Source: Muricoccus pecuniae (GTDB lineage Bacteria; Pseudomonadota; Alphaproteobacteria; Acetobacterales; Acetobacteraceae). Taken from it: a DNA stretch of 48,980 nucleotides. This document shows, one piece after another, positions 1 to 7,499 of the stretch (position 1 is its first letter; the number at the start of each line of letters is the position of its first letter). The position numbers and the translations under genes were made by a program. The notes beneath the pieces are model-generated. The model was not told the DNA's origin, searched no databases, and worked only from the letters and a program-made list of their open reading frames with translations. Location: contig NZ_JACIJD010000025.1 of NCBI RefSeq assembly GCF_014199205.1, forward strand, positions 1-48,980. The letters run 5' to 3'.

Positions 1-95
1 ACCTGCTTGACCCGCGGCCACAGCCCGCGGGACATATCCCCGCACGGGTCAGTTCTCGATGAAAACCCCGGGTCAGTTCTCAGCGAAACTCAACA
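1..95. mobile_element. Terminal segment of an IS21-like element (element lies to the left)
   Basis: Two direct copies of GGGTCAGTTCTC (46-57 and 70-81) end in ...CAACA at 95, which read on the other strand begins TGTTGAG. Tandem repeats of this kind next to a TGT end are typical of IS21-family termini. The istA/istB genes are not in the window, so the family call rests on the end structure only. The IS1380 element starts 13 bases further right. Confidence 0.45.
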
Positions 96-104
96 GCCGC
101 GTCC

Positions 105-1735
105 CTAGCCGCTCTTATTCATCACGGGCCTACGGTGCGGCTGGCGGGCGTGGCGTAAGCTGCTGATTGCGTTTACGGACTTGGGTGTCGAGACCAATCC
201 GCAGCAGCATCAGGCCGCGCCACACCCGCCATGGATGACGATACGACCGAGCCCTTCGGCTTTCCAGCGATCGGCCGCAAGAAGGTGGTCGCCGCCTTCG
301 ACGGCGGGCGGCTGACCTCGGATGGCGGGGTAATGCTGCTGGCCGCGGCCGAGCGACAGCTTGGCATTTGCGATCGGCTGGCGGCGCTGATCTTCGACCC
401 GCGCGACCCGGCGCGGGTGGTCCACCCATTGGCCGACATCCTGCGAGCGCGGATCCTGGCGATCGCCTGCGGCTATGAGGATGCCGACGACCTCGACCAC
501 CTGCGCCGGGATCCCGGCTTCAAGCTGGCCTGCGGTCGCCTGCCCGACAGCGGGCGGGACCTGTGCTCGCAGCCGACCATGTCGCGCTGGGAGAATGCGC
601 CCTCCCTGCGCGAGGTGGTGCGCCTGATGCGGGCCATGGTGGACCTCTACTGCGCCAGCTACCCGAAGCCGCCCGCGGCGGTGACGTTGGACATCGACGA
701 CACGGTGGACGTGGTCCACGGGCGCCAACAGTTGTCGCTGTTCAACGCCCACTACGACGAACGCTGCTTTCTGCCCATCCATGTCTACGACACCGCGACC
801 TCCCGCCCGGTTATGGTGCTGCTGCGGCCGGGCAAGACCCCCTCCGGCGCGGAGATCCGGGGCCATCTCCGCCGTCTAGTCCGGCAAATCCGGCGCCACT
901 GGCCGAGCACCCACATCACCCTGCGCGGCGATGGGCACTACGGCCGCCCGGAGGTGATGGCCTTCTGCGAGGCGGAGGGCATCGACTACGTCTTTGGCCT
1001 GCCAACCAATGCCGTGCTGCGGGCCGCCGTCGAGGACGCGGCCGACGACGTGCGGGTCCGCCGTGCCGAGGAGAATGCCCCGGTGCTGCGCCGCTATGCC
1101 GAGACCCACTATGGCGCCAAATCCTGGGGCAAGCAGCGTCGGGTGGTTGCCCGCATCGAGGCCAGCACCCAGGGCCTCGATATTCGCTTCGTGGTCACCA
1201 GCTTCACCCGCGGCAGCGCCGAGTGGGTCTATGACGCCCTATACTGCGCGCGGGGACAGGCGGAAAATCTGGTGAAGCTGCACAAGGCCCAACTCGCCTC
1301 CGATCGCACGTCTTGCCGCTCACCGCTGGCCAATCAGGTCCGTCTGGTCCTGCACACCGCCGCCTACTGGCTGCTGCTGACCCTGCGCGACCGCATTCCC
1401 ACGACGCATGAGTTGGCGGCTGCCGAGTTCGCCACCCTCAGGCTACGCCTGCTCAAAGTGGCGGGCCGGGTCATCGAAACCGCCAGCCGGGTCCGCCTCG
1501 CCTTCGCCGCCGCCTGCCCGCATGCCGTGCTGTTCCGCGGCCTCGCCCGCAGCTTCCATCCGGCCGGACCATAAGCAACGGGGCTAGTGCCCCACCAATC
1601 CTCTCGCCCAGCAACTTCCAACGCCGCCCGTCAGGCCCAACCACCCCGCCGCAAGCGGATGCAGCCGCGTGCCGAACGCTCAAGTCAGCCTGCCAGGACG
1701 CCCTACGCTCCAACCCGGTGAATAGGACGGGCTAG
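105..1735 (+). mobile_element. IS1380-family insertion sequence with CTAG target duplication
   Basis: The element proper is 109-1731 (1623 bp). Its ends form an imperfect inverted repeat (CCGCTCTTATTCATC on the left against CCCGTCCTATTCACC read inward from the right) and begin with CC as usual in this family. CTAG is present directly outside both ends (105-108 and 1732-1735), as expected for the 4-bp duplication. It carries one transposase gene. It inserted next to the IS21-like end on the left and right in front of the gene at 1758. Confidence 0.8.
231..1574 (+). CDS. IS1380-family transposase
   Basis: This 447-residue protein is a DDE transposase of the IS1380/IS4 superfamily. The N-terminus shows the family pattern of a short basic stretch followed by FDGGRLTSDGG; catalytic acidic residues are probably in LDIDDTVDVVHG (about residues 150-160, first Asp) and in LRGDGHYGRPE (about 233-243, second Asp), with a C-terminal CARGQAENLVKLHKAQLASD segment holding the glutamate. 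Length fits the family (about 430-470) and no frameshift is seen, so the element may be active. Confidence 0.9.
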   Translation: MDDDTTEPFGFPAIGRKKVVAAFDGGRLTSDGGVMLLAAAERQLGICDRLAALIFDPRDPARVVHPLADILRARILAIACGYEDADDLDHLRRDPGFKLACGRLPDSGRDLCSQPTMSRWENAPSLREVVRLMRAMVDLYCASYPKPPAAVTLDIDDTVDVVHGRQQLSLFNAHYDERCFLPIHVYDTATSRPVMVLLRPGKTPSGAEIRGHLRRLVRQIRRHWPSTHITLRGDGHYGRPEVMAFCEAEGIDYVFGLPTNAVLRAAVEDAADDVRVRRAEENAPVLRRYAETHYGAKSWGKQRRVVARIEASTQGLDIRFVVTSFTRGSAEWVYDALYCARGQAENLVKLHKAQLASDRTSCRSPLANQVRLVLHTAAYWLLLTLRDRIPTTHELAAAEFATLRLRLLKVAGRVIETASRVRLAFAAACPHAVLFRGLARSFHPAGP

Positions 1736-1757
1736 TGCCGATCCGGTCCTGGATTCC

Positions 1758-2357
1758 GTGAGCACGACGACTGCGGCGGCGCCCTCGGACCCGCGCGCAG
1801 CGATCGGCCGCGCGCGGGCCGATCTGCGCCTCGCGGCCTCGAAGGCGCAACTGGAGGGCGACCCGCTCGGCCCGGTTCTCGAGGCCTTCGGGGCCAGCCT
1901 CGGCGCCATGGGCGAAGTGCTGGACCACGCAGAGTCTAGCCGGCAGCCGCTGGACGCTTCAGCGCAGGCCGAGATGACGCGCCAGCTCGTGAAGGCATGC
2001 CGGGCCGACTTCGTGCGCCAGGCCGGCGCGCAGTCCCGGCGTTTGGCCGTGCTGTCGGGCGCCGGGGCGGCGGTGCTGCTGCTGGGCGCGCTGGGCGGCG
2101 GCTATCTGTGGGGAAGATCGACGGAGGCGGCGGAAGTGCGCGAGGCCACGGGCATTATCCGCGCCGCGCTGTCGGACGGCTCGGCCTCGGCTCGGGCGTG
2201 GGCCGACGCCATCCGCCGCAATGACCTTGTAGGCCTCCTGTCGCGCTGCGAAGGGCGGGCGGTTTGGGCCGATGCCGCTGGCCGGCGGGCCTGCGCCGTG
2301 CCGCTGTGGCTGGATGAGGCGCCACCGCCGGCGGCGCCGGCGGGGCCACGCTCGTAG
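1758..2357 (+). CDS. Hypothetical membrane protein, probably cut at its 5' end
   Basis: A 199-residue product with a cytoplasmic alpha-helical first half (about residues 1-95), one transmembrane helix near residues 96-117 (VLSGAGAAVLLLGALGGGYLWG) and a short outer domain ending in a Pro-rich tail. The GTG start lies only 23 bases from the IS1380 end, so the natural start may have been upstream and lost. It overlaps the next gene by one base, so the two form an operon. Similar paired small membrane proteins sit beside relaxase genes on alphaproteobacterial plasmids; no relaxase is present here, so a transfer role is inference only. Confidence 0.55.
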   Translation: MSTTTAAAPSDPRAAIGRARADLRLAASKAQLEGDPLGPVLEAFGASLGAMGEVLDHAESSRQPLDASAQAEMTRQLVKACRADFVRQAGAQSRRLAVLSGAGAAVLLLGALGGGYLWGRSTEAAEVREATGIIRAALSDGSASARAWADAIRRNDLVGLLSRCEGRAVWADAAGRRACAVPLWLDEAPPPAAPAGPRS

Positions 2358-2656
2358 TGGCGGCGCCTTTCCCACGGGCGATCCGCGGGGTGGGCTCTGC
2401 ACTCCGCGCCGCTGCCTGGCTGCTGCTCGCCCCGCTGCTCTACCTGGTGCGGGGACCAGCGAGGGTCTTGCTGGCCGTGATGGGCTTCCTGGGCATCGTA
2501 TGCGCCTTCGCGGGCCTCCTCGGCATCCGCTCCGCACTCGACGCGGGGCAACCGCTCTGGGAGCCGCTTGGCATGATTTGGGGTGGTGGGGCTGTTGGGA
2601 TGCTCTGCCTTGGGCTGCGCGCGCGCATTTCCCGCATGTGGAATGACTATGACTGA
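2357..2656 (+). CDS. Small hypothetical inner-membrane protein
   Basis: The 99-residue product starts with GTG inside the stop region of the gene before it (one shared base), which indicates translational coupling. It has three hydrophobic stretches (about residues 15-35, 38-58 and 67-88) joined by short loops and ends in a basic tail with RISRMWNDYD. No enzyme motif is seen. It is probably a partner of the upstream membrane protein. I do not recognise the family. Confidence 0.55.
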   Translation: MAAPFPRAIRGVGSALRAAAWLLLAPLLYLVRGPARVLLAVMGFLGIVCAFAGLLGIRSALDAGQPLWEPLGMIWGGGAVGMLCLGLRARISRMWNDYD

Positions 2657-2669
2657 CAAGCGCCAAGCT

Positions 2670-2698
2670 GTCTTGCGTATTACTGCTTTACGCAAGAC
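2670..2698. terminator. Perfect 10-bp inverted repeat between convergent genes
   Basis: Arms GTCTTGCGTA (2670-2679) and TACGCAAGAC (2689-2698) flank a 9-base loop. It lies between the + strand membrane-protein gene (stop 2656) and the - strand RHH gene (stop 2711), where a bidirectional terminator would be expected, but there is no T-run. The arms contain GCGTATT and CTTTACGC, words repeated near the parA promoter, so it could equally be a partition site or operator. Confidence 0.5.
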
Positions 2699-2710
2699 GG
2701 CTTTGCGGTT

Positions 2711-3130
2711 CTAACCCCGCCCACGGCGCCTGGGCTGGGGCCGTTCCTCTAAGTCATGGCTGGATACCTGCACGCCATGCTTGGCCAGGGCTTCCGCGAT
2801 CACGCGCCGCTGCGTCGTGCCCTTTTCGATTGCGAAGCGGGCCAGGGCTTCCAAGGTACCTTCCGTCATCCGGACAGACAGGACAGCCGGCTTGTCGTCG
2901 CCCTGGCGTTGGGCAATGGCCGGCGGCTGCTGCGGTGCGGCCTCGCCGGCTGCCCGTAGCATCTCGTCAGGGGAAATGGGCGGCGCTGGCCTGGTGCTCT
3001 TGAGGCCCTTCAACGGTGCGGCTCCTGTGTCTTTACGGCTTTCGTCTTTACGTCTTGCGCCTTTACGCCATGTAACTTGGCGCTCGGCGTCTTTTTCTTT
3101 CCAGCCGCTGAGGGATTGCCCGGCAGCCAC
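2711..3130 (-). CDS. Ribbon-helix-helix-like partition partner protein
   Basis: The 139-residue frame ends with a segment (about residues 78-120, from PAVLSVRMTEGTLEAL to RRVIAEALAKHGV) that fits a ribbon-helix-helix DNA-binding fold, followed by an Arg-rich tail. It follows the ParA-like gene and overlaps it by 121 bases in another frame. If the internal ATG at residue 57 is used the protein is 83 residues and the overlap vanishes. The first 56 residues are Lys/Arg-rich and are partly the antisense-free shadow of the ParA tail, so the true start is open. Role inferred: centromere-binding adaptor and autorepressor. Confidence 0.55.
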   Translation of the reverse strand: MAAGQSLSGWKEKDAERQVTWRKGARRKDESRKDTGAAPLKGLKSTRPAPPISPDEMLRAAGEAAPQQPPAIAQRQGDDKPAVLSVRMTEGTLEALARFAIEKGTTQRRVIAEALAKHGVQVSSHDLEERPQPRRRGRG

Positions 3131-3741
3131 CCCAGCTCCCGCAGCTCGTCGACCAGGGCTGCCGCCTCTGCTCCCGCCTTCCCAGCTGGCATCCGCCCTG
3201 AGAAGCCCATTTCCCCATAGGCCACTAGGTCAGACAGGGAGGCGGCTAGTTTTGGCAGGGTCGCTGCCTCGGCCGCAGCGTGTTTGGAGAGTGCCGTCGA
3301 GGACCGCACGCGGTTGAGAACAACACGGGCAGGTATCTCGCGGCGGGCTGCCGATGCAACGCCGGCCACCAGCTCAACGGTGCGGGCGGCCTCGGTCACG
3401 TCGCCCTCCCCCGGCACCATGGGGATCAGCACCCCGTCTGCCGCCGTCATGGCAACGGTCGCGGCACGGTTGCCGAAGCCAGCTGTGTCCACCACTACCA
3501 CCTCAGCCTCCTGGGCCATCCGATGGATCAAATGGGCCAGCTTCGCCTCGTCCGGTTCGTGGTGGCAGACAAAGGCGGCTCCCTCGTAGAGCCTGGATGC
3601 CCATCGGGACAGGCCGGCAGTCGGGTCGGCATCGAGCACGGCAACGCTCACCCCCCGCGCCGCGAGGGTGCCCGCGATGATCTGGGACAGCGTTGTCTTG
3701 CCTGGCCCACCCTTTGAGCTGGCAACAGTGATGATCGACAT
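3010..3741 (-). CDS. parA: ParA/MinD-like partition ATPase
   Basis: A 243-residue P-loop ATPase with a deviant Walker A box KGGPGKTT (residues 10-17), a second motif VLDADPT and Walker B-like VVVVDTAG. It is of the short ParA type without an N-terminal HTH. Such proteins segregate plasmids together with a DNA-binding partner, here the overlapping RHH protein. The C-terminal 30 residues are a Lys-rich tail with VKAQDVKTKAVKTQ-like repeats; their DNA contains three TTTACG words. The upstream region carries repeated GCGT(C/A)AA words. The ATG start is well placed. Confidence 0.85.
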   Translation of the reverse strand: MSIITVASSKGGPGKTTLSQIIAGTLAARGVSVAVLDADPTAGLSRWASRLYEGAAFVCHHEPDEAKLAHLIHRMAQEAEVVVVDTAGFGNRAATVAMTAADGVLIPMVPGEGDVTEAARTVELVAGVASAARREIPARVVLNRVRSSTALSKHAAAEAATLPKLAASLSDLVAYGEMGFSGRMPAGKAGAEAAALVDELRELGWLPGNPSAAGKKKTPSAKLHGVKAQDVKTKAVKTQEPHR

Positions 3742-3754
3742 GGTGGCTCCAACC

Positions 3755-3836
3755 GCATGACGCCGTGCGTCAAGTTAGCAAGCGTCAATACGGCTTGACT
3801 ACAACGTACGTCGCCATGCGTAAAGCGTATTACGTC
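3755..3836. promoter_or_regulatory. Iteron-like repeats upstream of parA
   Basis: GCGTCAA occurs at 3767-3773 and 3782-3788, GCGTAAA at 3818-3824 and GCGTATT at 3825-3831. The word GCGTAAAG / CTTTACGC recurs inside the 3' end of parA (about 3059-3067) and in the inverted repeat at 2670-2698. The location in front of parA suggests an operator or centromere bound by the RHH partner. This is inference from repetition and position. Confidence 0.45.
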
Positions 3837-3945
3837 TGTACACTTGGCGCTGGACACCTCAGTAGGGCCTTCCCCATCCGAGGGCATCGTGGTTGTTTAG
3901 TTCTTTAATTTATAAACCACCATGAATGTTCTCCAGGATCCCAGT

Positions 3946-4194
3946 ATGTCAGACAGCTCTAGCCCCGACGCCAAGGCCACTGGCACCCCGGTCAAGCGCC
4001 GCCCTGGCCGCCCGGCCGGCGGTGACATGGCGCAACTGACGCTCCGTATTCCGCGCGCGCACCTGCTCGCCCTCACAGAGGAAAGCGCCCGTCGTTCGAT
4101 GGAGACGGGCCGCAATGTCACGCCGCAAGCCATCATCGCAGGCATGATCGCGGCCAGCATTGCCACCAAGAACGAGAGCACACCGGCGGCGTAG
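3946..4194 (+). CDS. Small RHH-type DNA-binding protein
   Basis: I chose the second ATG (3946), which has AGGA about 10 bases upstream, over the one at 3922. The 82-residue protein has a basic linker KRRPGRPAGG followed by a segment (MAQLTLRIPRAHLLALTEES...) that resembles a ribbon-helix-helix domain, then an Ala-rich helix. It is divergent from parA across the repeat region and flanked by two similar AT-rich blocks. Probably a plasmid copy or partition regulator; no specific family is recognised. Confidence 0.55.
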   Translation: MSDSSSPDAKATGTPVKRRPGRPAGGDMAQLTLRIPRAHLLALTEESARRSMETGRNVTPQAIIAGMIAASIATKNESTPAA

Positions 4195-4248
4195 AACCCT
4201 ACGCCGCCGCAACAGACAAGGTCACGGACCCGTTACCATATAAATGAA

Positions 4249-4265
4249 TTTTTTAATTTAAAAAC
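4249..4265. repeat. AT-rich block paired with 3901-3918
   Basis: The T-rich/A-rich stretch here (TTTTTTAATTTAAAAAC) closely matches TTCTTTAATTTATAAACC at 3901-3918. The two blocks bracket the gene at 3946 in an otherwise GC-rich region. They could be unwinding elements, promoters with UP-like elements, or protein-binding sites. Confidence 0.4.
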
Positions 4266-4345
4266 GTTGACCGGTGGATTGGGTCGGGGTAATGTTCCTC
4301 TCAGCCGAGGCGCTTCGCTTCGGCGGTTAGAGCAAGGCGCTCCGC

Positions 4346-5221
4346 ATGACGTTCTTCCGTTCTTCTCGTTCCTTCGGTTCCACCCGCGCCGCGATGGGCG
4401 CTAACCCACTGTCAGACGGGGAGCTAATGCAGCTCGCCCCGTCTGCCTTCGCGACAGAGGCCCATTCCTCCCGCTCCGCGCGCTACGCCTATATCCCGAC
4501 TGCGGACGTAATCGCGGGTCTGCGACGCGAAGGCTTTGTGCCGGTGCTGGCGCGGCAGACCCGCCCGCGCGACGCCGACCGCAGCGGCCACACCAAGCAC
4601 CTGATCCGCTTCCGCCACGAGGGTCAGGCAAGCCAGCCGCGTCGCGTCGGCATGACCTTTCCGGAAGTCGTGCTCATCAACTCCCACGATGGGACCAGCG
4701 CCTACCACGTCACCGCAGGCGTGTTCCGCCTCGCCTGCCTCAATGGGATGGTGGTGTCGGCCGGGCCGGAACGCTCGGTAAAGGTGCCGCACAAGGGCGA
4801 CGTAGTGCGCCAAGTGATCGAGGGCAGTTACGAGGTCCTCGGCGCCTCGCGCCAGGCCATTGAGGCCGCTGATGCCTGGGCCAGCGTCGCCCTTAATTGC
4901 GAGGAACAGAACATCCTTGCGGAAGCCGCCCGCGTGATCCGCTTCGGAGACGAGGAGGGCAACGTCGCCTCCCCAATTCAGGCGGAACAGTTCCTCACCG
5001 CCCGCCGGGCGGCGGACACAGGCGCGGACCTGTGGAGCACCTTTAACCGGGTGCAGGAAAACACCATTCGCGGCGGCCTCCAGGCTTGGGGCAGGGACGG
5101 TAACAACCGCCCGCGCCGCATCACCTCGCGCGAGGTTACGGGAATCGACCAGGACGTGAAGCTCAACCGGGCGCTGTGGATGCTGGGCGAGCGCATGGCG
5201 GCCCTCAAGAGCGCCGCCTAA
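4346..5221 (+). CDS. DUF932 (DUF945) plasmid/phage-type protein
   Basis: A 291-residue protein matching the DUF932 family found widely on plasmids and phages near replication and partition genes. The family features seen are the RTRPRDADRSGHTKHLIRFR-type stretch (about residues 72-92), PEVVLINSHDGTSAYHV (about 105-122) and FRLACLNGMVV. Function in the family is not established. AAGGCG lies about 6 bases before the ATG. A strong hairpin follows the stop. Confidence 0.85.
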   Translation: MTFFRSSRSFGSTRAAMGANPLSDGELMQLAPSAFATEAHSSRSARYAYIPTADVIAGLRREGFVPVLARQTRPRDADRSGHTKHLIRFRHEGQASQPRRVGMTFPEVVLINSHDGTSAYHVTAGVFRLACLNGMVVSAGPERSVKVPHKGDVVRQVIEGSYEVLGASRQAIEAADAWASVALNCEEQNILAEAARVIRFGDEEGNVASPIQAEQFLTARRAADTGADLWSTFNRVQENTIRGGLQAWGRDGNNRPRRITSREVTGIDQDVKLNRALWMLGERMAALKSAA

Positions 5222-5228
5222 CCAGTGG

Positions 5229-5250
5229 GGGCGGGGAGCGATCCCCGCCC
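5229..5250 (+). terminator. Hairpin terminator after the DUF932 gene
   Basis: A 9-bp perfect stem (GGGCGGGGA / TCCCCGCCC) with a GCGA loop begins 8 bases after the stop and is followed by TTCCTTCC. This fits an intrinsic terminator with a weak U-tract, and it lies before the start of the next gene. Confidence 0.6.
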
Positions 5251-5293
5251 TTCCTTCCGCCCTTGCGTGCCACCCCGTCGAAAGCTCCGCACT

Positions 5294-5566
5294 ATGGATT
5301 TCCACGCTCTGCCTATCCTGGGCATTTCGCTCGTACTCAATGACGATGCCGGCAACGGCCTGGCGCTCGGCACCAGTTCAGAAGATCCCGCCTACCTCCT
5401 TGCCGTGGTCGAGGATGCCGCCGGCCGCGCCATCATCTGCAACCTGATCGACGGTGAGAGCGAGGCGCTGTTGCTGGCCATGCTGACCGAACGCGCGGCC
5501 GTGCGCGCCGCCGCGGCGATCCCGCCCTATCGTGCTACACCGGGCGCCGCTGGGGCCTCGTCGTGA
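5294..5566 (+). CDS. Small hypothetical protein
   Basis: The ATG at 5294 is chosen over 5225 because the latter runs through the terminator hairpin. The 90-residue product is acidic, with LVLNDDAGNGLALGTSSEDPAYLL and a C-terminal Ala-rich helix. No motif identifies it. It lies on the plasmid-backbone side, downstream of the DUF932 gene, and probably belongs to the backbone gene set. Confidence 0.5.
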   Translation: MDFHALPILGISLVLNDDAGNGLALGTSSEDPAYLLAVVEDAAGRAIICNLIDGESEALLLAMLTERAAVRAAAAIPPYRATPGAAGASS

Positions 5567-5693
5567 CCGCGTTAAGGTGGTGCGGGCAGGCTTCGGCCCG
5601 CCCTCGCTGCCCCGCTCTGTGCTTCGCCGCTGGCCGCCTCCGGGCGGCCTTCTACGTTGCGGCCGGTGCCGTCGTTGGGTCATTACCGTCCGT

Positions 5694-6071
5694 ATGGCTA
5701 TGTCCCCATCCCGCTTCGCCGAGTGCCTGGAAACGATCGGCTGGACCAAGCGCGGCCTCGCACGCCGACTGAACGTGGGGCAAGCGGCGGTGCGCCAGAT
5801 GGCCAACGGGCGGCACGAGATCCGCGACGACTTCGGCGGATGGTTAGAGGGGTTGGCAGCGGTCCATGCGCCGCTGTCGCCCGAGCTACGCGAGTTTTCT
5901 GACCAGATGGGGTGCGATAGGGGGGAGTGGGTGCGCTATCCCCGTGGCATACGGCCCCTATCTGACGAGGAGGCGGCGGCGCTGCGCCGCGTCGCGGAAG
6001 CGCACGCTGCGATGCCTTGGCCGCCAGGATGGCGGGGCGGCACTGTGAAGGACGATAATACAGACTCGTAA
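5694..6071 (+). CDS. Small helix-turn-helix protein
   Basis: The ATG at 5694 gives a 125-residue protein. Residues 6-45 (RFAECLETIGWTKRGLARRL, then NVGQAAVRQMANGRHEI) have the spacing of a Cro/C1-type HTH, with the recognition helix near AAVRQMANG. The remainder is an unremarkable helical tail. Upstream start candidates would add a basic Pro-rich stretch that looks non-coding. A regulator of plasmid or transfer genes is likely. Confidence 0.6.
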   Translation: MAMSPSRFAECLETIGWTKRGLARRLNVGQAAVRQMANGRHEIRDDFGGWLEGLAAVHAPLSPELREFSDQMGCDRGEWVRYPRGIRPLSDEEAAALRRVAEAHAAMPWPPGWRGGTVKDDNTDS

Positions 6072-6080
6072 TTTGGCCGA

Positions 6081-6132
6081 ACCTGAAAAGATCAGGTGTT
6101 GCGCTCCACTCGCCCGGCCGGCTTCGCCGGCC
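6081..6132 (+). terminator. Two successive hairpins
   Basis: A 6-bp hairpin (ACCTGA / TCAGGT, 6081-6097) is followed by a 7-bp GC hairpin (GGCCGGC / GCCGGCC, 6116-6132). They lie between the end of the + strand HTH gene and the - strand MerR gene and can serve as a terminator for both. They also mark the border between backbone and metal island. Confidence 0.45.
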
Positions 6133-6182
6133 TGCCGTCCTCGATCCATCGATACTACCACGACATCGTAACGATATATCGC

Positions 6183-6635
6183 TCAGCCCAGACGTGACGC
6201 CGGCTCCCCATGTATGGGGACAGTACAGTGCCCATGCCCAAAGTCCGCCAGTGTCTCGATGATACGGCACTCCTCCACGTGGCCGCCCACGCACTGGCTG
6301 GCCATCCGCTGCAATTCCGATCGCAGCGCCTCGAGGCGCTTCATCCGGGCGTCCACCTCGGCGATGTGGGCCATGGCGATGGCGTGTGCCGCCGAGCAGT
6401 CCGTCCCGGGCCGGTCGGCGAGGTCGAGGAGGGAGCGGATGTGCTCCATGGAGAAGCCGAGTTCCCGGGCATGGCGGATAAAGCCGAGCCGCCGGAGGTG
6501 GGCATCCCCGTAGGAGCGGTGCCCGCCCTCGGTTCGGGCGGGAGGAGGCAGCCAGCCCTCGGCCTCGTACCAGCGGATCGTGGTCGCCTTCACGCCGGTC
6601 AGCCGCGACAGCTCGCCGATCGTCAGCCTCGCCAT
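6183..6635 (-). CDS. MerR-family Zn/Cd/Pb-responsive regulator (CadR/PbrR type)
   Basis: The ATG at 6635 has a strong GAGGAG 5 bases upstream and begins MARLTIGELSRLTGV, the standard MerR N-terminus; the longer frame to 6770 is not needed. The winged HTH (residues 1-70) is followed by a coiled coil and the metal-binding set of this subfamily: Cys in TDCSAAH (about 78), Cys in ASQCVGGH (about 114) and Cys in EECRII (about 121), plus a Cys/His-containing tail. The positions match CadR, PbrR and ZntR, not the copper type. It is divergent from the czc genes and is a candidate regulator of the three promoters with the CCTCCAG/CTGGAGG-type dyad. Confidence 0.85.
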   Translation of the reverse strand: MARLTIGELSRLTGVKATTIRWYEAEGWLPPPARTEGGHRSYGDAHLRRLGFIRHARELGFSMEHIRSLLDLADRPGTDCSAAHAIAMAHIAEVDARMKRLEALRSELQRMASQCVGGHVEECRIIETLADFGHGHCTVPIHGEPASRLG

Positions 6636-6763
6636 GGTATCTCCTCGGTCAGGGCCATCCTGGAGGATATGGGGCCTCGGTGACACCGTACCTCCCTGCT
6701 GGCTCCCTGGCCTGCCCTGCAAGGCCGACAGGGGGGTGGGACAAGATGTCCCCCCGTCTCCCG

Positions 6764-6792
6764 ATGACACCGGATTACAGCTGCGTTAGACT
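6764..6792 (+). promoter_or_regulatory. Candidate sigma70 promoter for the czcI-like gene
   Basis: ATGACA (6764-6769), a 17-base spacer and TAGACT (6787-6792) match the consensus in 5 and 4 positions. Just upstream is a short dyad GGGACA-AGA-TGTCCC (6738-6752) that could bind a regulator. The -10 lies only 8 bases from the ATG at 6801, so the message would be nearly leaderless or translation starts at a later ATG. Confidence 0.4.
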
Positions 6793-6800
6793 TGGGCAGC

Positions 6801-7166
6801 ATGCTCGCCCTGCCGACATCGCTGGCCGCCAGGATCCTTCGCCGAGTGCTCTCGGTGATGATGTGCGCGCTCATGCTCCTGTCTCTGGCGGTCTCGGCGG
6901 ATGCTGGTGCCCCTACGGTCACGAGTCCGCCCGCGCTGGTCGAGTTGGTTCTCATGGACGCTGGCTCTGGTGACGAACCCCTGCAGCCGGACTCCCTGCC
7001 GTGTCACTCAGCCCACCACCTCTGCGGCAAGGTAACCCCGCTCCCGCCGATCCTTGCGGCCGGGGCGCCTGCGGTCGTCCATCCTGAGTTCAAGCCGGTC
7101 CCGGTGCCGGACCGGCTGCTGCCCTCCGGCGTGACCGAACTGCCGCCAAGACCACCTCGCGCCTGA
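6801..7166 (+). CDS. Small czcI-like exported protein
   Basis: The 121-residue product has a basic N-terminus, a hydrophobic segment near residues 16-32 (SVMMCALMLLSLAVSADAGA) with likely signal cleavage after ADA, a LPCHSAHHLCGK motif with two Cys and two His, and a Pro-rich tail. Small exported proteins of this build stand in front of czc operons (CzcI-like). Alternative starts are ATG 6858 and 6861. It is followed by the czcC leader region. A metal-sensing or regulatory role in the periplasm is inferred. Confidence 0.6.
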   Translation: MLALPTSLAARILRRVLSVMMCALMLLSLAVSADAGAPTVTSPPALVELVLMDAGSGDEPLQPDSLPCHSAHHLCGKVTPLPPILAAGAPAVVHPEFKPVPVPDRLLPSGVTELPPRPPRA

Positions 7167-7255
7167 CGGAACACGCCTTCCTGCTGGTCCGGCCCGCCCA
7201 TCCCTGAGGGCGGCGGTGCCCGGCCCGTTCGCGGTCCGTCATTCCAGGTACCTCC

Positions 7256-7360
7256 ATGTCATTCAGCACTGCCCGGCTAACGGCGCTCCATGCCGTCATC
7301 CCTGAGGCCGCCCTCGCCCAGGGCACCCGGCCACCCGTCGCCTCACCCACCGCCTGCATC
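7256..7360 (+). pseudogene. Degenerate duplicate of the czcC signal-peptide region
   Basis: In this stretch the frame reads ARLTALHAVIPEAALAQ followed by GTRPPVASPT, which lines up with VARLAAVLAVVPALAFGQ and DARPPVAPLT at the start of czcC (from 7688); the DNA is also similar by eye. It runs in frame into czcC without a stop, but a promoter dyad lies between them, so it is best read as a remnant of an older czcC copy. The rest of 7167-7687 holds no other gene. Confidence 0.55.
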
Positions 7361-7468
7361 GTCCCGGCGGCACCTGGGCTTCCCCGAAGGCTCCCTGGCC
7401 TTGGGCCCCGCAGGCGCCCGTTCAGCCATGCTTCCACTCCGACGGCGTCTTCCAACGCAGAATGGCCC

Positions 7469-7499
7469 TTGAACCTCCAGTCGCTAGAGGCCCTATCTG
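7469..7499 (+). promoter_or_regulatory. MerR-type promoter of czcCBA
   Basis: TTGAAC (7469-7474), a 19-base spacer and TATCTG (7494-7499) give the stretched spacing typical of MerR-activated promoters. The spacer contains the dyad CCTCCAG-TCG-CTAGAGG with one mismatch. Nearly the same dyad precedes the ATPase gene at 20376. This shows that czcC translation must start downstream (7688), not at 7256. Confidence 0.75.

Noticed and set aside
2670-2698. Possible CRISPR-like or attachment site
   Set aside because: It is a single hairpin; there is no spacer array and no integrase gene nearby.
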